Part shown: in pieces, positions 25,360 through 37,929 of the stretch | How the letters are laid out: every line of letters begins with the position of its first letter | How positions within the stretch are numbered: position 1 is the stretch's first letter | DNA from: Pomacea canaliculata | Lineage: Eukaryota > Mollusca > Gastropoda > Architaenioglossa > Ampullariidae | Assembly: GCF_003073045.1 (NCBI RefSeq) | Contig: NC_037592.1 | Span: forward strand, 7,480,047-7,544,046 | Length of the DNA: 64,000 nucleotides | Direction: 5' to 3' | Made by a program: the position numbers and the translations under genes | Notes under the pieces: model-generated | Told to the model about the DNA's origin: nothing | Database searches by the model: none | Seen by the model: the letters and a program-made list of their open reading frames with translations, nothing else

Positions 25360-25870
25360 AAAATGGAATAGCATCTGTTGACAAGAGGAACATTTCAGCT
25401 CCTAGGTTTTTCATCGGTTGAGTATTTGTAGGCGCTTTGCTTAACTATTCTGTTGTTTCTTGTAAGGATCAAGGTCTGGGTCCTTTATTTCTGTTTTCCT
25501 GTTGAACATTTTATTTTGCATGTGTCATGTAGTATGGTTTCTAACAATCATTTGGACAAGTAGTCATTGTTTAATGTTTATTTTCTCCCTCCCCTTTAAA
25601 GCGAATTTTCAAAATTTTGATTGACTGTGTCTAAGTTACACATTGTGATTTTGACCTGTGGCAGGTACTTTGTCTTTCTTTTAAATTTTATTAAGCATAT
25701 CTTTACAAATTTGACCTAAAGATATGGCAGCAGTGGTTTCAAGAGCAACAGAATATTTGTCTGCCATGATTAATCTGTTGAAAATTATCAGGAAAAAAAA
25801 AGAAGCAGCTTCCTTACGGAAGTACTTGAAATTGAACAGATAACTATATCTTGTCCTAATTAAAGACACT
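25360..25870. repeat. TLR upstream block, copy shared with 61,620-62,080
   Basis: The run from TGTTGACAAGAGGAA (25,377) through the segment before TLR-1 has a diverged copy at about 61,637-62,080, upstream of TLR-7. It includes AGAAGCAGCTTCC at 25,801-25,813, a one-mismatch form of a 13-bp palindrome found at three other places in the array. A TATAAATA motif lies at about 25,900, close to the TLR-1 start. Confidence 0.55.
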
Positions 25871-25918
25871 GCGAATATTAATTTTTTTCAAAAAGCCAGT
25901 ATAAATAGAAAGAATTTG

Positions 25919-28621
25919 ATGCTATCTCTTAAAAGAAAAATAATGCATCAAGTATACAGGTGGGTTAGTTTTACGATGCTTGTGTTCTGTCTTACAATCG
26001 TTTTGGTTGTCAGTCCTTGTTTCGCTGATAATGTTTCAAAGCGAGGGAAAGACTGCTATCAGGGGATGTGCTGGTGTTCACAGTACACCGCGGATTGTTC
26101 ACATAATGGCGGACTGTTAAAGTTTGTGCCAAAGCTGCCTTCCACCATCTCAAGGTTAGGCTTTTCCTTCAACAACCTGACTCACCTTCATTCAGACTTC
26201 TTCAGCAATGTCACCCAGCTCTCCTCCATAAATCTCACTGGCAACGGACTTTCCTCCATCGACCAGCATGCCTTTCGTGGTTTACGAAATCTGACTAATA
26301 TAACTCTCGACAACAACAATCTAGATTTCGACTCTGTACGACCAGTTCTGAATGTATCTTCGTTAGTTCGACTGCAGATGTGCAATAACTACAATGCTAC
26401 CTACATTCCTGAAAACATATTCTTGGAGTTTTCATTACCACACTTGAGTGACTTGGTTATTGCTGCAAGCGATTTGCGAGTTTTAAATATGAGTGTTTTC
26501 AAACCGCTCAAGAAGCTGGTTTCTCTGGACGTGGGGGACAATGACATACACAGTATTGTGCCAGACAGTTTGCAGTCGCTCAATAATCTCTTCCTCAACG
26601 ATAATAACATTGGAAAAGACTTCATACAGACGTGTTCCAACATAAAAAAGTCGCTTTTTCCAATGCTACGCTATCTCCGTCTACGGTATAACAATATTTA
26701 TAGTTTAGACCGGCATGTTTGCCTGCCAAACTTAGAACGTTTAGACCTTTCATATAACCATTTGCGCTTTTTAAGGACGGGTGATTTCTCGAATCTTCAA
26801 AAGCTTGCAGTGCTTAGTTTGTCAGGTTTACGATTTAAATATATCCACCATCTTGCTTTCGCAAGCAACTCCCTGGAATTTCTGTACATGTCAAATAGCG
26901 GCATTGATTTTTCTAGCGATTCAATCAGTGTGCAAATGTTTGATCAGTGCCCAAAACTTTCCTTTCTTCAGCTAGATGACAATAATTTTTCCAATGTCAC
27001 CGACGCAAAACTTCAACAACTTTTTCATCGTATCCCCATGCTTACTACGGTCTACCTGGGTAATTCAAGAATCAAAACTATCACATCTGATACATTTAAA
27101 GGTATTCCCCATGTTCAGGAATTGAGTTTGTATTCAAACGCAATCGAGGATCTTCCAGACGGCGTCTTCGACCATCTTGTCAACTTGACGATCCTTCGTG
27201 TTGACAACAATCGTCTGTCAGAGATAAGGGAGACCACCTTCAGTGGCAGCACTCGCCAACGTCTTCGCCAACTGGACTTGAGCAACAATCCCTATGCGTG
27301 CACTTGCAGCTTGCGGTGGTTCCGATCCTGGCTGATGGACGAAAGTGAAAAGTTTTTAAAGTTTCCGACAGGTTATGTGTGCTCTCCTTTCTTATCCAGC
27401 AGCAGTAAACAAGTGAGAACAACAGCTGTCATGGCGAATGTCTCTGAGGGTGGCAAGTACAGCAGCGAATGGTCTGATTTTCCCGAGCGAAAATCGCAAC
27501 CAATTTCACGACATTTCCAGCAGGTATATCACCATCAGTACCACCAGCCCCCAGTCTTAACTCTCACAGAAACATCAGTTTCTGATTCACGAGGCCACTC
27601 CACCGTTTACCTGTGTGATTTCCTTTTGAGCGATCAAGCGTGTCTGTTGAGTCAGTCCACCAGTCTGTTGACGGCAGTTCTGGCGGCAGTGCTGGTGGTG
27701 TTCATGCTGACCTTCCTGGTGCTGTACAAGTACCGCTGGCACATTCGCCTGGCGCTGTACGAGGCTTTTCGAGGAAACCCGCAACGACGACGACGACAAC
27801 CTGAGCGCGAGTACGAGTATGATGTGTTCGTGTCGTACGCCAACGAGGACGTGGACTGGGTGAGACAGGAACTCATACCGACACTGGAAGGGAGGTAAGT
27901 GGACTGGATTAGACAGGAACACATAAAACATGTGAGTATGTTATTAGCGTTTTGATTTTTGGATTTCAATGAGTCATTTGTATGCAAATGATTTGTTATA
28001 GAATCTGAGAAGATGACCTCCAGTCTATTCACTTAATGGAAGGCCATAAAGATTATCATGAATAAAAATACGTCAAAATTCATTGTATTAGACAGCCAAA
28101 AGTCGGATTATCAGGGATTTCCGCAAATGTTGCCCAGGTGTCAGTGTAGGTTGCATTGCTGGAAGAAATCTACATCTACATCAATTCCACACACACACAC
28201 ACACTGTCGTAGTATCACATTCTACTGTGGCTTCTTTTCTCGTCTTTTAATGATCAGACACGGGCTGAGGCTGTGTGTCCACCAGCGAGACTTCCCTGTG
28301 GGCGGCAACATCATCGACAACATCAGCACCTGTGTGCACGCGTCCAAGCGTGTCCTCTTTGTGTTGTCGCCGCACTTCGCCAGGAGCCGCTGGTGTCAGT
28401 TTGAACTGGTGTTCTGTCAAAACTACGTCATGGAACGCGATGACGTCCTGGTGCTGACGCTGCTGGCGCCCATTAGCAGTCGTGACATGACTGACGCCAT
28501 CTCCGCCATGTTTAAGACGACGACTTACCTGGCGTGGGGCGAGGAAGACGACGCGAGAAAGGCTTTCTGGGGTCGTCTGGTACTGGCTTTCCACGACATT
28601 GTGCCTCGACAGGTGGCGTGA
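25919..28621 (+). CDS. Toll-like receptor, TLR-1 of the array (intact, type A leader)
   Basis: Single-pass innate immune receptor. The ectodomain senses a ligand and the cytosolic TIR recruits TIR adaptors such as MyD88. Exon 1 is 25919-27894 and exon 2 is 28258-28621, joined through a split Arg codon (AG|A); the intron is 363 bp, GT-AG. About 779 aa: signal peptide 1-36, Cys-rich N-cap (CYQGMCWC), about 16 LRRs, one C-terminal Cys cluster (NPYACTCSLRWFRSW), a His/Gln-rich juxtamembrane linker, TM about 583-603, TIR about 632-779. Box 1 is YDVFVSYA, the BB loop is RDFPVGG (closer to Drosophila Toll RDWLVGG than to vertebrate RDFIPG), box 3 is FW. The single Cys cluster places it with sccTLRs. 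Start choice: ATG 25919, with ATG 25946 homologous to the start of the other type A copies. Ligand unknown. Confidence 0.92.
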
Positions 28622-29275
28622 GTAGTAACAACGAGAGACAAACAACTGATGCTCATGCCACTCTTGTGTCTGTTGGCATCAGCTGTATTTGAGACATTTC
28701 TTTATGCTCTGCCTTGTATCCATAATGGAATTTTACTCATGCAGCTGTATTATCTTGCTGCATTTTTAACGCGTCCTGTATTTTAAAGTTTGGCTTATTA
28801 ATGTTGCATCAGGGTTAAAACCCTTCAGTCTATTGTACTGTCTGAGCCTTTTTTTTTTGCTATAGCTGGACATAGTGGCTATAACAGCTGGGTTAAGTAT
28901 TAATGTTAATGCTAATGTATTTACCAATGCTTTCCCTGTAACTAGAGTGAAATTATTGAAATGTGTGTCTGTGTGCCGAGAAGATGAAGAGAAAGTGTTT
29001 GGTTGTATATAGGTATAGTGTGTGGAATTAGAGCTTAGACTCTGTTTTTCAATTCTTTACTTCCATGAGATAATGTAGGTTGCAATTTCTGCTTAACATA
29101 TACTTGGTGGGGGGAGGGACTTTTCCTTACAACACCGGGGGTAGACCTGGAACTATTAGCCATCTGTTCCTTAGCAGAGGGCATGAAGGAATGGAGCTTC
29201 GAATTTCTACCTTCCTTCGTTACAAATCACTTCCTTCCTTTTATGTTTACAGAGAACTTGTCATCTGTGGTACAG

Positions 29276-29330
29276 AACAAACAAACAAAGACAAACAAAC
29301 AAACAAACAAACAAACAAACAAACAAACAA
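29276..29330. repeat. (ACAA)n microsatellite
   Basis: About 13 tetranucleotide units with minor interruptions. The paralogous block carries the same repeat at 47,785-47,852. Confidence 0.95.
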
Positions 29331-29749
29331 GACAGACAGATACAGTAGGAAATGTTTCATTGCTGAGAGCTATTTATTTTTGCAGTTCGATCAATGATAT
29401 ATTTTAATTACTCTGATATCTATGATTACTCAGAAGGCCATTAATGACCTTTCATAAGGAATAAATGTCATAAACTGTGATGTTATGCTATTACTTACAT
29501 CTACACTTCTTTAAATATACAGAAATGAAATATTACTTTTATAAGTGTTTCCCTTTTCTTTTTTATTTTGTAGTTTTTTTAAATCGTCTTGAGGTTCTTC
29601 AGGGAAAGAGTTCAATGTAAAAAAGTTGACTGAGTTATTAATCTCATTCTTCTCATAAGTCCAACAGATGGCATTGGTAGCTCACCTGATCAGCAAAGAG
29701 GCTTCTTGTATCATACACACATAAAACACAGTGTGTCCTTCTTCTTCTA

Positions 29750-29762
29750 ATTATTATTGTTG

Positions 29763-29855
<93 letters not shown>
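29750..29855. repeat. (ATT)n microsatellite
   Basis: Over 100 bp of trinucleotide repeat with a short GTT interruption. A shorter version is at 47,959-47,994 in block X2. Confidence 0.95.
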
Positions 29856-29859
<4 letters not shown>

Positions 29860-31352
29860 TTGCAGACTTTGTCAAATACTTCTGTCGTCAATATTAAATA
29901 AAAAGCCTTAAACTTGTGTGTGTGTGTGTTTTCGCTCGCACGTTCGTGAATGCGAGTGTTAGTAATGTACGTATCAAATGTCTGTTCTACCAAGGAAATA
30001 ATATTTTCCTCATTATCGTAAAAATATTGATGTGAAAGCAAACCATCTTGTCTCCAGTTACACAATGAACATAAAAAGATTATATTTGCCGTATTGTCTT
30101 ACCAGCAAACAATGGGAAGCTGTGTTGTTGTTGTTACGTTTTTTGAAGCCAGAGTCCACAGCCGAAGTTCAAGGAGCACAGCTGAGTGCTTGAGACTGAC
30201 TTCAGCTCGGATTTTCTGTTTGTTTAATCAGCGCCCCTCAGAGAGAGGTGTCCGTGAAGCGGCAGAAAAATATTTTATATATCCTGAAAATAAAAATAAC
30301 CACAAGTTGAAGAAGCGTTTTCCAGATTTACAATGATAACAAAGCGTGAAAACAATCTTTAAAAAGAACTTGAAATCGTCTAAAAAAAATAAAAGAAAAT
30401 AATTCTTCTGGTATTCAATTGCATTAGATACCTAATGGCAGCCTGCAGTTGGTGCCAGTGAAACTGTCAAAGCACGAATGGCTCTTCCAGTACACTCACA
30501 CCTGACCATTGACCCTTCTTTCGAGAAAAAACACAACGAGTGTTTGAGCTTTCCCAGATCATGTAATTTTTTTTATAGGTTTGATGTTATGACTTCATAA
30601 GATACTACAGCATGAATAATTCGAAAATCATTAAGCAGAAAAGCACTCCAAAATTATAGACATCTAATGCACTCAAATATAAATCAGCTTTGGAATACCC
30701 AGGGCAAACTATCAGAATAGAAAGGTTAGTTGCACGCCCACTCGTACTCTTGTACAGTCACATAATCTTGAAATATCTGACTGTCCTTTGTCATAAACTG
30801 CAGTCATCGATGTCTATACTCACAGTTTTGAACTATAATCTTACATAATTGTCGTCCTTCAACAGGCCGTCGAAACTTAAATTGCGAATAACACAAAGAA
30901 CGCATATACATATGCAGACTCAGAATCCAAGATTCATCACTAGAGAAGGATTTTCTCCATCGATTGACCAAACGGGTGTAGATGCTGTGAATGTCTGACC
31001 GACGTGGTGGTGTCGGCAGGTGGGCTCACAGCGAGGTCACAGTCCAGTGCCAGCCATAGTGATGTCCAAGGGTTGATGACACGTAACCTGCCCGTTGGCT
31101 TACACGTGTATAGTCCAGTTGTTGTGTGGTGTTATCCTCGTGGTGAGGATCTCCGTTCTGTTGCGTTGGAGGATGAACGGCGACCGGGTGGCGAGGTCCT
31201 GGGAGGCAGTTTCTCCAGACATAGAATGGCTCCCGTCAACATGAAAATCTCATCTTGGCGAGGTCAAACAACAGGGGTCAGCATCACTCCGCACTACAGG
31301 TTTACAGCGCGTCGATCGCTACTACCACTCTTCTATTCATCAATCCCAGCAA

Positions 31353-33011
31353 GGTGAGTGACATCTACCTTTCACCATCTTTCCCTCGATTGTCTGTTCC
31401 ACGTCTTCAGACGTCTTCAGTAGCATGCCCCACCTTTCCTCCTTAAAGCTGACGAGTTCTTTTCTCACTTTGCTACTTACAGTTTGGCTTCTGTTATTCA
31501 CACTTATTCATACTTCCACACTGTCCGAAGCGATCGCCCAAGAATAAACTTTGTGGTAAAATCCTCCCTGAATTTCTCATACACTATACTGCATCCCAGT
31601 GTTAATGATCGTAGTCACTCTCCTTTTCTGACTACACATTAAACAACGATAAGTCTTTTTCCTTTACGACATGTCCTTTCTTAAAATCCACAGTTGTAGG
31701 CTTCTTGTGTTCTCCGTCTTAACAGAGTCGTACATTGATTAGTTTGACAGGTCTTCTCTTCTTGAAAACTCTCACAATTTTCTGTTCTTATAAGGGGTAG
31801 ATGCTTTCTTGGCCGACATCTAGGTGGCGACAACGAATAATTATTCTGGAACAACACACAAGTTCCCCAAAACGGACAATCCACATACTCTGCCCGATTC
31901 TTGTCCCTTCTCCCAGCCGTCTGCTCTCTTCCAAAATATTTTCCACTCTCACTACAATCTAAAATTACGTCATAAAATGACGTCGGGTTCTGACGCGAAA
32001 CCACGACGCAGCAAAAACACTCATAGACTGGTAAGGGCAATAATCTCTAAGAACAGACAGGGGCAACAACCCCCTGTTCCTAACATTCCTGAAGGTTTCA
32101 AAATCTGCGGGCATCAGTGGTGTAGGATTCCTCCTTGCAAATGACTTTGTTGTCTCTCAAGACAGCTTGGTTTCTTCTTTTGGATGCCTTCTGCATACCG
32201 TTGCACAATCCTGGTGGCTGTTGTCGTATTTGGCGCAAAAAGTAGATCGACTCCACTTTTCCATGTTGCTCAAGTTTGTGGAACCATCAGTTGCTAGGGG
32301 TTGGAGGTCTTGAGGCTGAGGACCCAGCACCGTGTCTGTCTGGCATGACACTAGAACAACACTATAATGAGATGTGTGTGACAACAGGGCATGGTCTGAA
32401 GGGTTGCGTGTGAGCTACTTTACCCATCGTATCCCACACTGTTCCCTATGCGTTGTTTTACCTTTGCTGGAATGGCTGGTAGCAGAGGTCTAAAAGGTCG
32501 TGAACACGATGGCATCTTGGTCCTCTTGGAACACCTTATGCCTGACCGTTGACTTCATCAAGGAAGACCTCAGTGATGTTGTGTCACTCTTCCTCCTCAC
32601 AGCATTTAGTCTGTCAGGTGAGATAGAGCCAGGGTGTGGCATGTGGAGTCAGCAGTTAGAGTTCGCTTTCGGCTGTAGGACAGTGTCCCCGGCCATTCTA
32701 TATAGAACTTTTATTCTAAGATTAGAAATAAAAGATCGTGGTTTGAAAAAAAGTGAATCTTTCATGGTAAAGGTCGTCGGGGAACAATATATTAGAGACC
32801 ACATTGGTCTTATGGAGAGCTGTTTGAAAACTTTGACTGTGTTATATTCTTAACTCTTCTATACACGTTCTCTTCCAGTTTTACATTTTTGCGAAGTATG
32901 TTGTTTGTTAGGTTTAGATGACAGGAGAATCCATGATGGCCATATGGTCTAAAACAATTCTACCTAACACAACACAACATGGATATCTCGATACATACAA
33001 ACTGATAAGAA
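31353..33011. other. 1.66-kb segment present only in block X1
   Basis: Block X2 passes directly from TCTATTCATCAATC..AGCAA to ACATATTAAAGTC (about 49,540). In X1 these are separated by about 1.66 kb. The segment begins GTGAGT and is preceded by AAG; it ends AGAAG. No terminal inverted repeats or recognised protein were found. It contains open frames of about 107 (31,824-32,144) and 118 codons (32,500-32,853) without recognisable homology. It is either an insertion in X1 or a deletion in X2. Confidence 0.6.
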
Positions 33012-33809
33012 GACATATTAAAGTCCATAATGCACAAAAAGACAAAAACTAGCTTTCAGAGTTTTAGCGAGATTGAGATCCATGTGAAGTAGGGAAGCTA
33101 TCATCTTCTTGTTCGCGGAACATCTGATAGAAACCCTTGCCAAATAGAGAAAGATTTAAATATAGTCGCTGACAAGATTTGGCTCTTTATACAGTTGTTT
33201 CGTTAGCAGGGATATCACGGTGGTCTTCACTTTAATAGAGTAATATTTTATGGGATTAACACAAAGAATCAGTAACAACAAATATTTCTATAAGGTATAT
33301 AACAGAGAAAAAGAGTTAATGACCACAAACAAAATAAAATTATTAAAGTGAATGATTCTAGCAGTGATGGCTCGAACGTCTCTTTATCTCGCTGTGTGTG
33401 TTTGTGCGCGCGCGCGTGCGAGTGTGATTATCGTACAATGAAAACCGTACAGAAAAAAAAATTTGTGGCAAAAATATTGACATGAAAGCGAAACATCACA
33501 CACCCCTGTTAAACAATCATTAAGGAAAGATTGTATTTGTTCTATTGTCTTATGAGGAAACGACGGGTGGCTGTTATGTTTTAAAAACCAGAATGAACAA
33601 CTGAGTTCCATAAACGCAGCTAAATAACTAACTTGAATTCGTTCCATCTGTACGTATGTTAAGCGTTACTCAAAACTGTGCCTATTGGACGAAAACAAAT
33701 GTTTTATACCTCTTGAAAATAATTAGAATCACAGACCGACGGAGCATTTTGTCATACCTACACGACAGCAAAGCAAACAGTCAACGTACAGTTTGATGGA
33801 GACAGCTTG

Positions 33810-36528
33810 ATGTCGTCTCAAAGGGAGAAAACTATGCCTCGAGCATGCAGGTTTGCTAAACATCTGATACTTGTGTTCTGTCTTACAAACCTTTTGGTTG
33901 TCAGTCCTTGTGTCGCCGACGATGTTTCAAAGCGAGGGGAAGACTGCTATCAGAGGATGTGCTGGTGTTCACACGACATCGCGGATTGTTCAGATAATTA
34001 CGGACGTTTGCAGTTTGTGCCAAAGCTGCCTTCCACCATCTCAAAGTTAGACTTTTCCTTCAACAACCTGACCCAACTTCATTCAGACTTCTTCAGCAAT
34101 GTCACCCAGCTTCCCTCCATAAATCTGACTGGCAACGGACTTTCTTCCATCGACCAGCATGCCTTTCGTGGTTTGCACAATCTGACTCATATAACTCTCG
34201 ACAAGAACAATCTAGATTTCAACTCCGTGCGACCAGTTCTGAATGTATCTTCGTTAATTCATTTGCGACTGTGCAAGAACTACAAAGTTACCTACATTCC
34301 TGACAACATATTCTTGGAGTTTTCATTACCACGCTTGCGGGAGTTGATTATTTCTGGAAGCAGTTTGCGAGTTTTAAATATGAGTGTTTTCAAACCGCTT
34401 AAGAAGCTCGTTACTCTGGACGTGGGTAACAGTGATATACAGAGAATTGTGGGAGACATTTTACCTTTGCTAAATTATCTCTTCCTCAACAATAATAACA
34501 TTCAAGATGACTTCATGCAGACGTGTTCCAATACAAACGAGTCGCTTTATCCAATGCTACGCTATCTCAGTCTAAAGAATAACAATATTTATAGCGTAGA
34601 CCGGAATGTTTGCCTGCCTAACTTAGAACATTTAGACCTTGGACATAACACATTGCACCTCTTAAAGACGGGTGGTTTCTTGAGCCTTCGAAAGCTTCGA
34701 TTGCTTAGTTTGTCAGATTTACGACTTAAAGAAATCCAACCTCTTGCTTTCGCAAGCGACTCCCTGGAAACTGTGTACATGTCAAGCAGCGACATTGATT
34801 TTTCTAGCGATTCAATCAGTGCGCAAATGTTTCATCATTGCCCCAAACTTTCCTTTATTATACTTAATAACAATAATTTTTCCAATGTCACCGACGCAAA
34901 ATTTCAAGAACTTTTTCATCGTATGCCCATGCTTACAACGGTCTACCTGGGTTATTTAAAGATCAAAACGATCACATCTGCTACATTTAAAGGTCTGTCC
35001 CATGTTAAGGAGTTGAATTTGTATTCAAACGCCATCGAAGATCTTCCAGACGGCGTCTTCGACCTTCTCGTCAACTTGACGATCCTTCGTCTTGACCACA
35101 ATCGTCTGTCAGAGATAAGGGAGACTACCTTCAGTGTCAGCACTCGCCAACGCCTTCACCTACTGGATCTGAGCAACAATCCCTACCTGTGCACGTGCAA
35201 TGTTCAGTGGTTCAGATCCTGGCTGATGGACGAAAGACAAAAGTTTGTCAAGTTTCCCACAGGTTATGTGTGCGCACCTTTCTCATCCAGCAGTAAACAA
35301 GTTGGAAAAACAACTATCATGGCGGATGTCCGTGAGGCCGGCAAGTACAATAACAAATTGTCTGATTTTCCTCAGCGTAAACCGCAGCCGATCTCACGAC
35401 ATTTCCAAAATGTATTTCACCAGCAGCACCAGCAGCCCGTAGACTCAGCTCACAATGAAACATCAGTTTCTAAATCACGAGGCCACGTCTTTCTACCACC
35501 TGTCCACTCTACCGTTTACCTATCTGATTTCTTTCTGAGCGATCAAGCGTGTCTGTTGAGCCAGTCCACCAGTCTGTTGACGGCAGTTCTGGCGGCAGTG
35601 CTGGTGGTGTTCATGCTGACCTTCCTGGTGCTGTACAAGTACCGCTGGCACATTCGCCTGGCGCTGTACGAGGCTTTTCGAGGAAACCCGCAACGACGAC
35701 AACAACAACCTGAACGCGAGTACGAGTATGATGTGTTTGTGTCGTACGCCAACGAGGACGTGGACTGGGTGAGACAGGAACTCATACCGACACTGGAAGG
35801 GAGGTAAGTAAAATGGGTTAGCACTGAAACGTATGTATTTTTTTGCTGTTTGTGTTTTTTGTCGGGGACATCTTGTACGTGATGTTTACATAAATCTATG
35901 AGAATGACCTCCAATCAACTTCATGTCTCCACTGTGTGGGTCATTGATTTACTGTGTGTAATCACACACACACACACAGAGGGACCTTCATCATGCTGAT
36001 CACAATGAGAGATCAATCAAAAGTTCAGAATTATGATACATATATATTATATTTTACAATGTAAAGCTTATCTGTTAAGGTTTGAGTGTTGTAGTCGTGA
36101 CTAGTATAACCGATCAACAAACGTCTGTGTAACTTCTCGTTTCTCTCCTCTATAACCGTCAGACATGGACTGAGGCTGTGCATCCACCAGCGAGACTTCC
36201 CTGTCGGCGGCAACATCATCGACAACATCAGCACCTGTGTGCACGCGTCCAAGCGTGTCCTCTTTGTGTTGTCGCCGCACTTCGCCAGGAGCCGCTGGTG
36301 TCAGTTTGAACTGGTGTTCTGTCAAAACTACGTTCATGGAAACGCGATGACGTCCTGGTGCTGACGCTGCTGGTCCATTAGCGGTCGTGACATGACTGAC
36401 GCCATCTCCGCCATGTTTAAGACGACGAATTACCTTGGCGTGGGGCGAGGAAAGACGACGCGAGAAAGGCTTTCTGGGGTCGTCTGGTGCTGGCTTTCCA
36501 CGACATTGTGCCTCGACAGGTGGCGTGA
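33810..36528 (+). CDS. Toll-like receptor TLR-2 (type A leader), second TIR exon carries indels
   Basis: Exon 1 (33810-35803) is fully open and encodes signal peptide, N-cap Cys region, about 16 LRRs, C-terminal Cys cluster (NPYLCTCNVQWFRSW), TM and TIR box 1, like TLR-1. ATG 33834 (MPRACRF) is an alternative start shared with other type A copies. Exon 2 homology runs 36163-36528. Against the other copies it has single-base insertions near 36,333, 36,341, 36,434 and 36,453 and a two-base loss near 36,373. The spliced frame would stop at TGA 36362-36364 (about 731 aa), losing the rest of the TIR including box 3. The BB loop RDFPVGG is kept. It may be a recent pseudogene, a truncated receptor, or an intact gene with assembly errors, because most indels extend short homopolymers. 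Confidence 0.8.
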
Positions 36529-37929
36529 GTAGTAACAACGAGATGAAAGACTTCAGCAGACACTGTTGTCGTATTCTTTTGACAACATCTGTGTATTATA
36601 CATATTAAATGTTCTGCTTGCTGTCTTTGTAAAACTCTATACCAGCAGCAGCACCACCTTGCTTTATTTTTAATACGATATAAATGACTCGTGTAACTTA
36701 CTGTCTGAACTTTGATCTCTCACGTCTTGGCGGGATATAGGGATTGTGATAATAGAGTAAGATTTTAAAACCATGATTATTTTTATTTTTATTTTTTCAT
36801 TTATTTACCAAGGCTTTCAATTGCGAGGTTTGACTGTACATGTGTTAAAATGATTGAACTGCTGGAGCACTACATACACCCTAAGATTTGACGAACCCAT
36901 TGGAGTGCGTTAGTCATTTTTGTTGGAATATTTTGAAAGTTAACGTTGGTGGCTCATATGTGTGTAGGTGGACGTGGTGAATGTGAATTGTGCGACTGGT
37001 GTGTTTGTAGTTCGGTAATTCATATTTCAATTTGAGTAAAATCTGCGGTTCTCCCAAATCTACAAAACTTTCTTCCTACAGCCACATTGGTTAGAATTTT
37101 ACATTACAAAATTTTTGATCGCAGAACCATGTTGTCTTGCGCTTGCTTGTATCCTTATATATGTTATTCTTATGTTACTGATTCTTGTTTCTCCTCCTGC
37201 TGCACACAATGTTTTGAATATTCTAGATAGCTTTGTTTCAAGTGTTTCCTCTATACAGGCTGTGAATAGCTTGGCAGTAAGAAGACTGGATAATAAAACA
37301 AGGTTTCAAATAAAATATCCTCTGTTGAATGAATGTTGAGACAACAGTTTCTGTTAGGACGGACAATAATCTACAGACAAGTCCTCTATCGCAAGGAACA
37401 CCTCAATTTCGCGGAAGTATTTCTAATAACATGAATTCGAATTACTTCCTATTTTGTTCAGATAATCGTTCATTTTAAGAAACTGACGGTCCACACCTAC
37501 AAATCAAAATAAAACAAATTCAAACATACTACTCTTTTGTCTGTAGGTAAAGATTATCATAAGAAACACAAATATACAACACAAATAAATTGTCGCTGAG
37601 CAAGAACTAATCCCATCAATACACAGACATATTCCAACTTATAGAGCGTTAAACAGAGAGTTACTGTTGAGAAGAAGAAACCAAGAATAAAGATATGTCA
37701 ACAGATGTTTCAGGGGGTACTTGACAGTGTTGACAGTGAATATTCCGTAAAAAAAACAACTACCAGGAAATGATGGAAGCAGCTTCCTTTGCGGAAATAC
37801 TTGAAATTAAACAGATAATTGTATCTTCTCGGTTTGGGGTCAGGAAACATATCCTAACTAAAGCAGCTACTGGTATTATCTTTATAAATCAATGTTAGTG
37901 ATTTTAGTCCATTCCTTCCATGTTACTCA
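36529..37929. repeat. Block Y1: TLR 3' flank and spacer, duplicated
   Basis: Downstream sequence shared with 41,520-42,103 plus 45,775-46,680, and with 54,199-55,650. It includes the 13-bp palindrome GGAAGCAGCTTCC at 37,775-37,787, followed by ACTTGAAATTAAACAGATAA. No gene is supported. Confidence 0.7.

Larger units (their letters stand above)
28622..33809. repeat. Intergenic block X1, duplicated at about 47,470-50,424
   Basis: The 3' flank of TLR-1 (to about 28,940) is followed by a block with a near-parallel copy at about 47,470-50,424. Shared landmarks in the same order: AATTATTGAAATGTGTGT (28,952 / 47,474), an (ACAA)n and then an (ATT)n microsatellite, a segment around AAAATATTGATGTGAAAGC, a GC-richer stretch (31.0-31.35 / 49.15-49.5 kb), and the promoter side of a type A TLR. 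The copies differ by an indel at 31,353-33,011. No intact gene was found. Confidence 0.7.

Noticed and set aside
25895..25912. TATAAATA just before the TLR-1 ATG as its TATA box
   Set aside because: Only about 18 bp from the first ATG. It could serve only if translation starts at 25,946 or later, so it is not called.
26188..27422. Minus-strand frames lying over TLR exons, and similar ones in the other TLR copies
   Set aside because: Shadows of the plus-strand LRR and TIR coding sequence. They recur because the copies are alike.
31824..32853. Open frames in the X1-only segment
   Set aside because: No recognisable protein on either strand and no counterpart in block X2.
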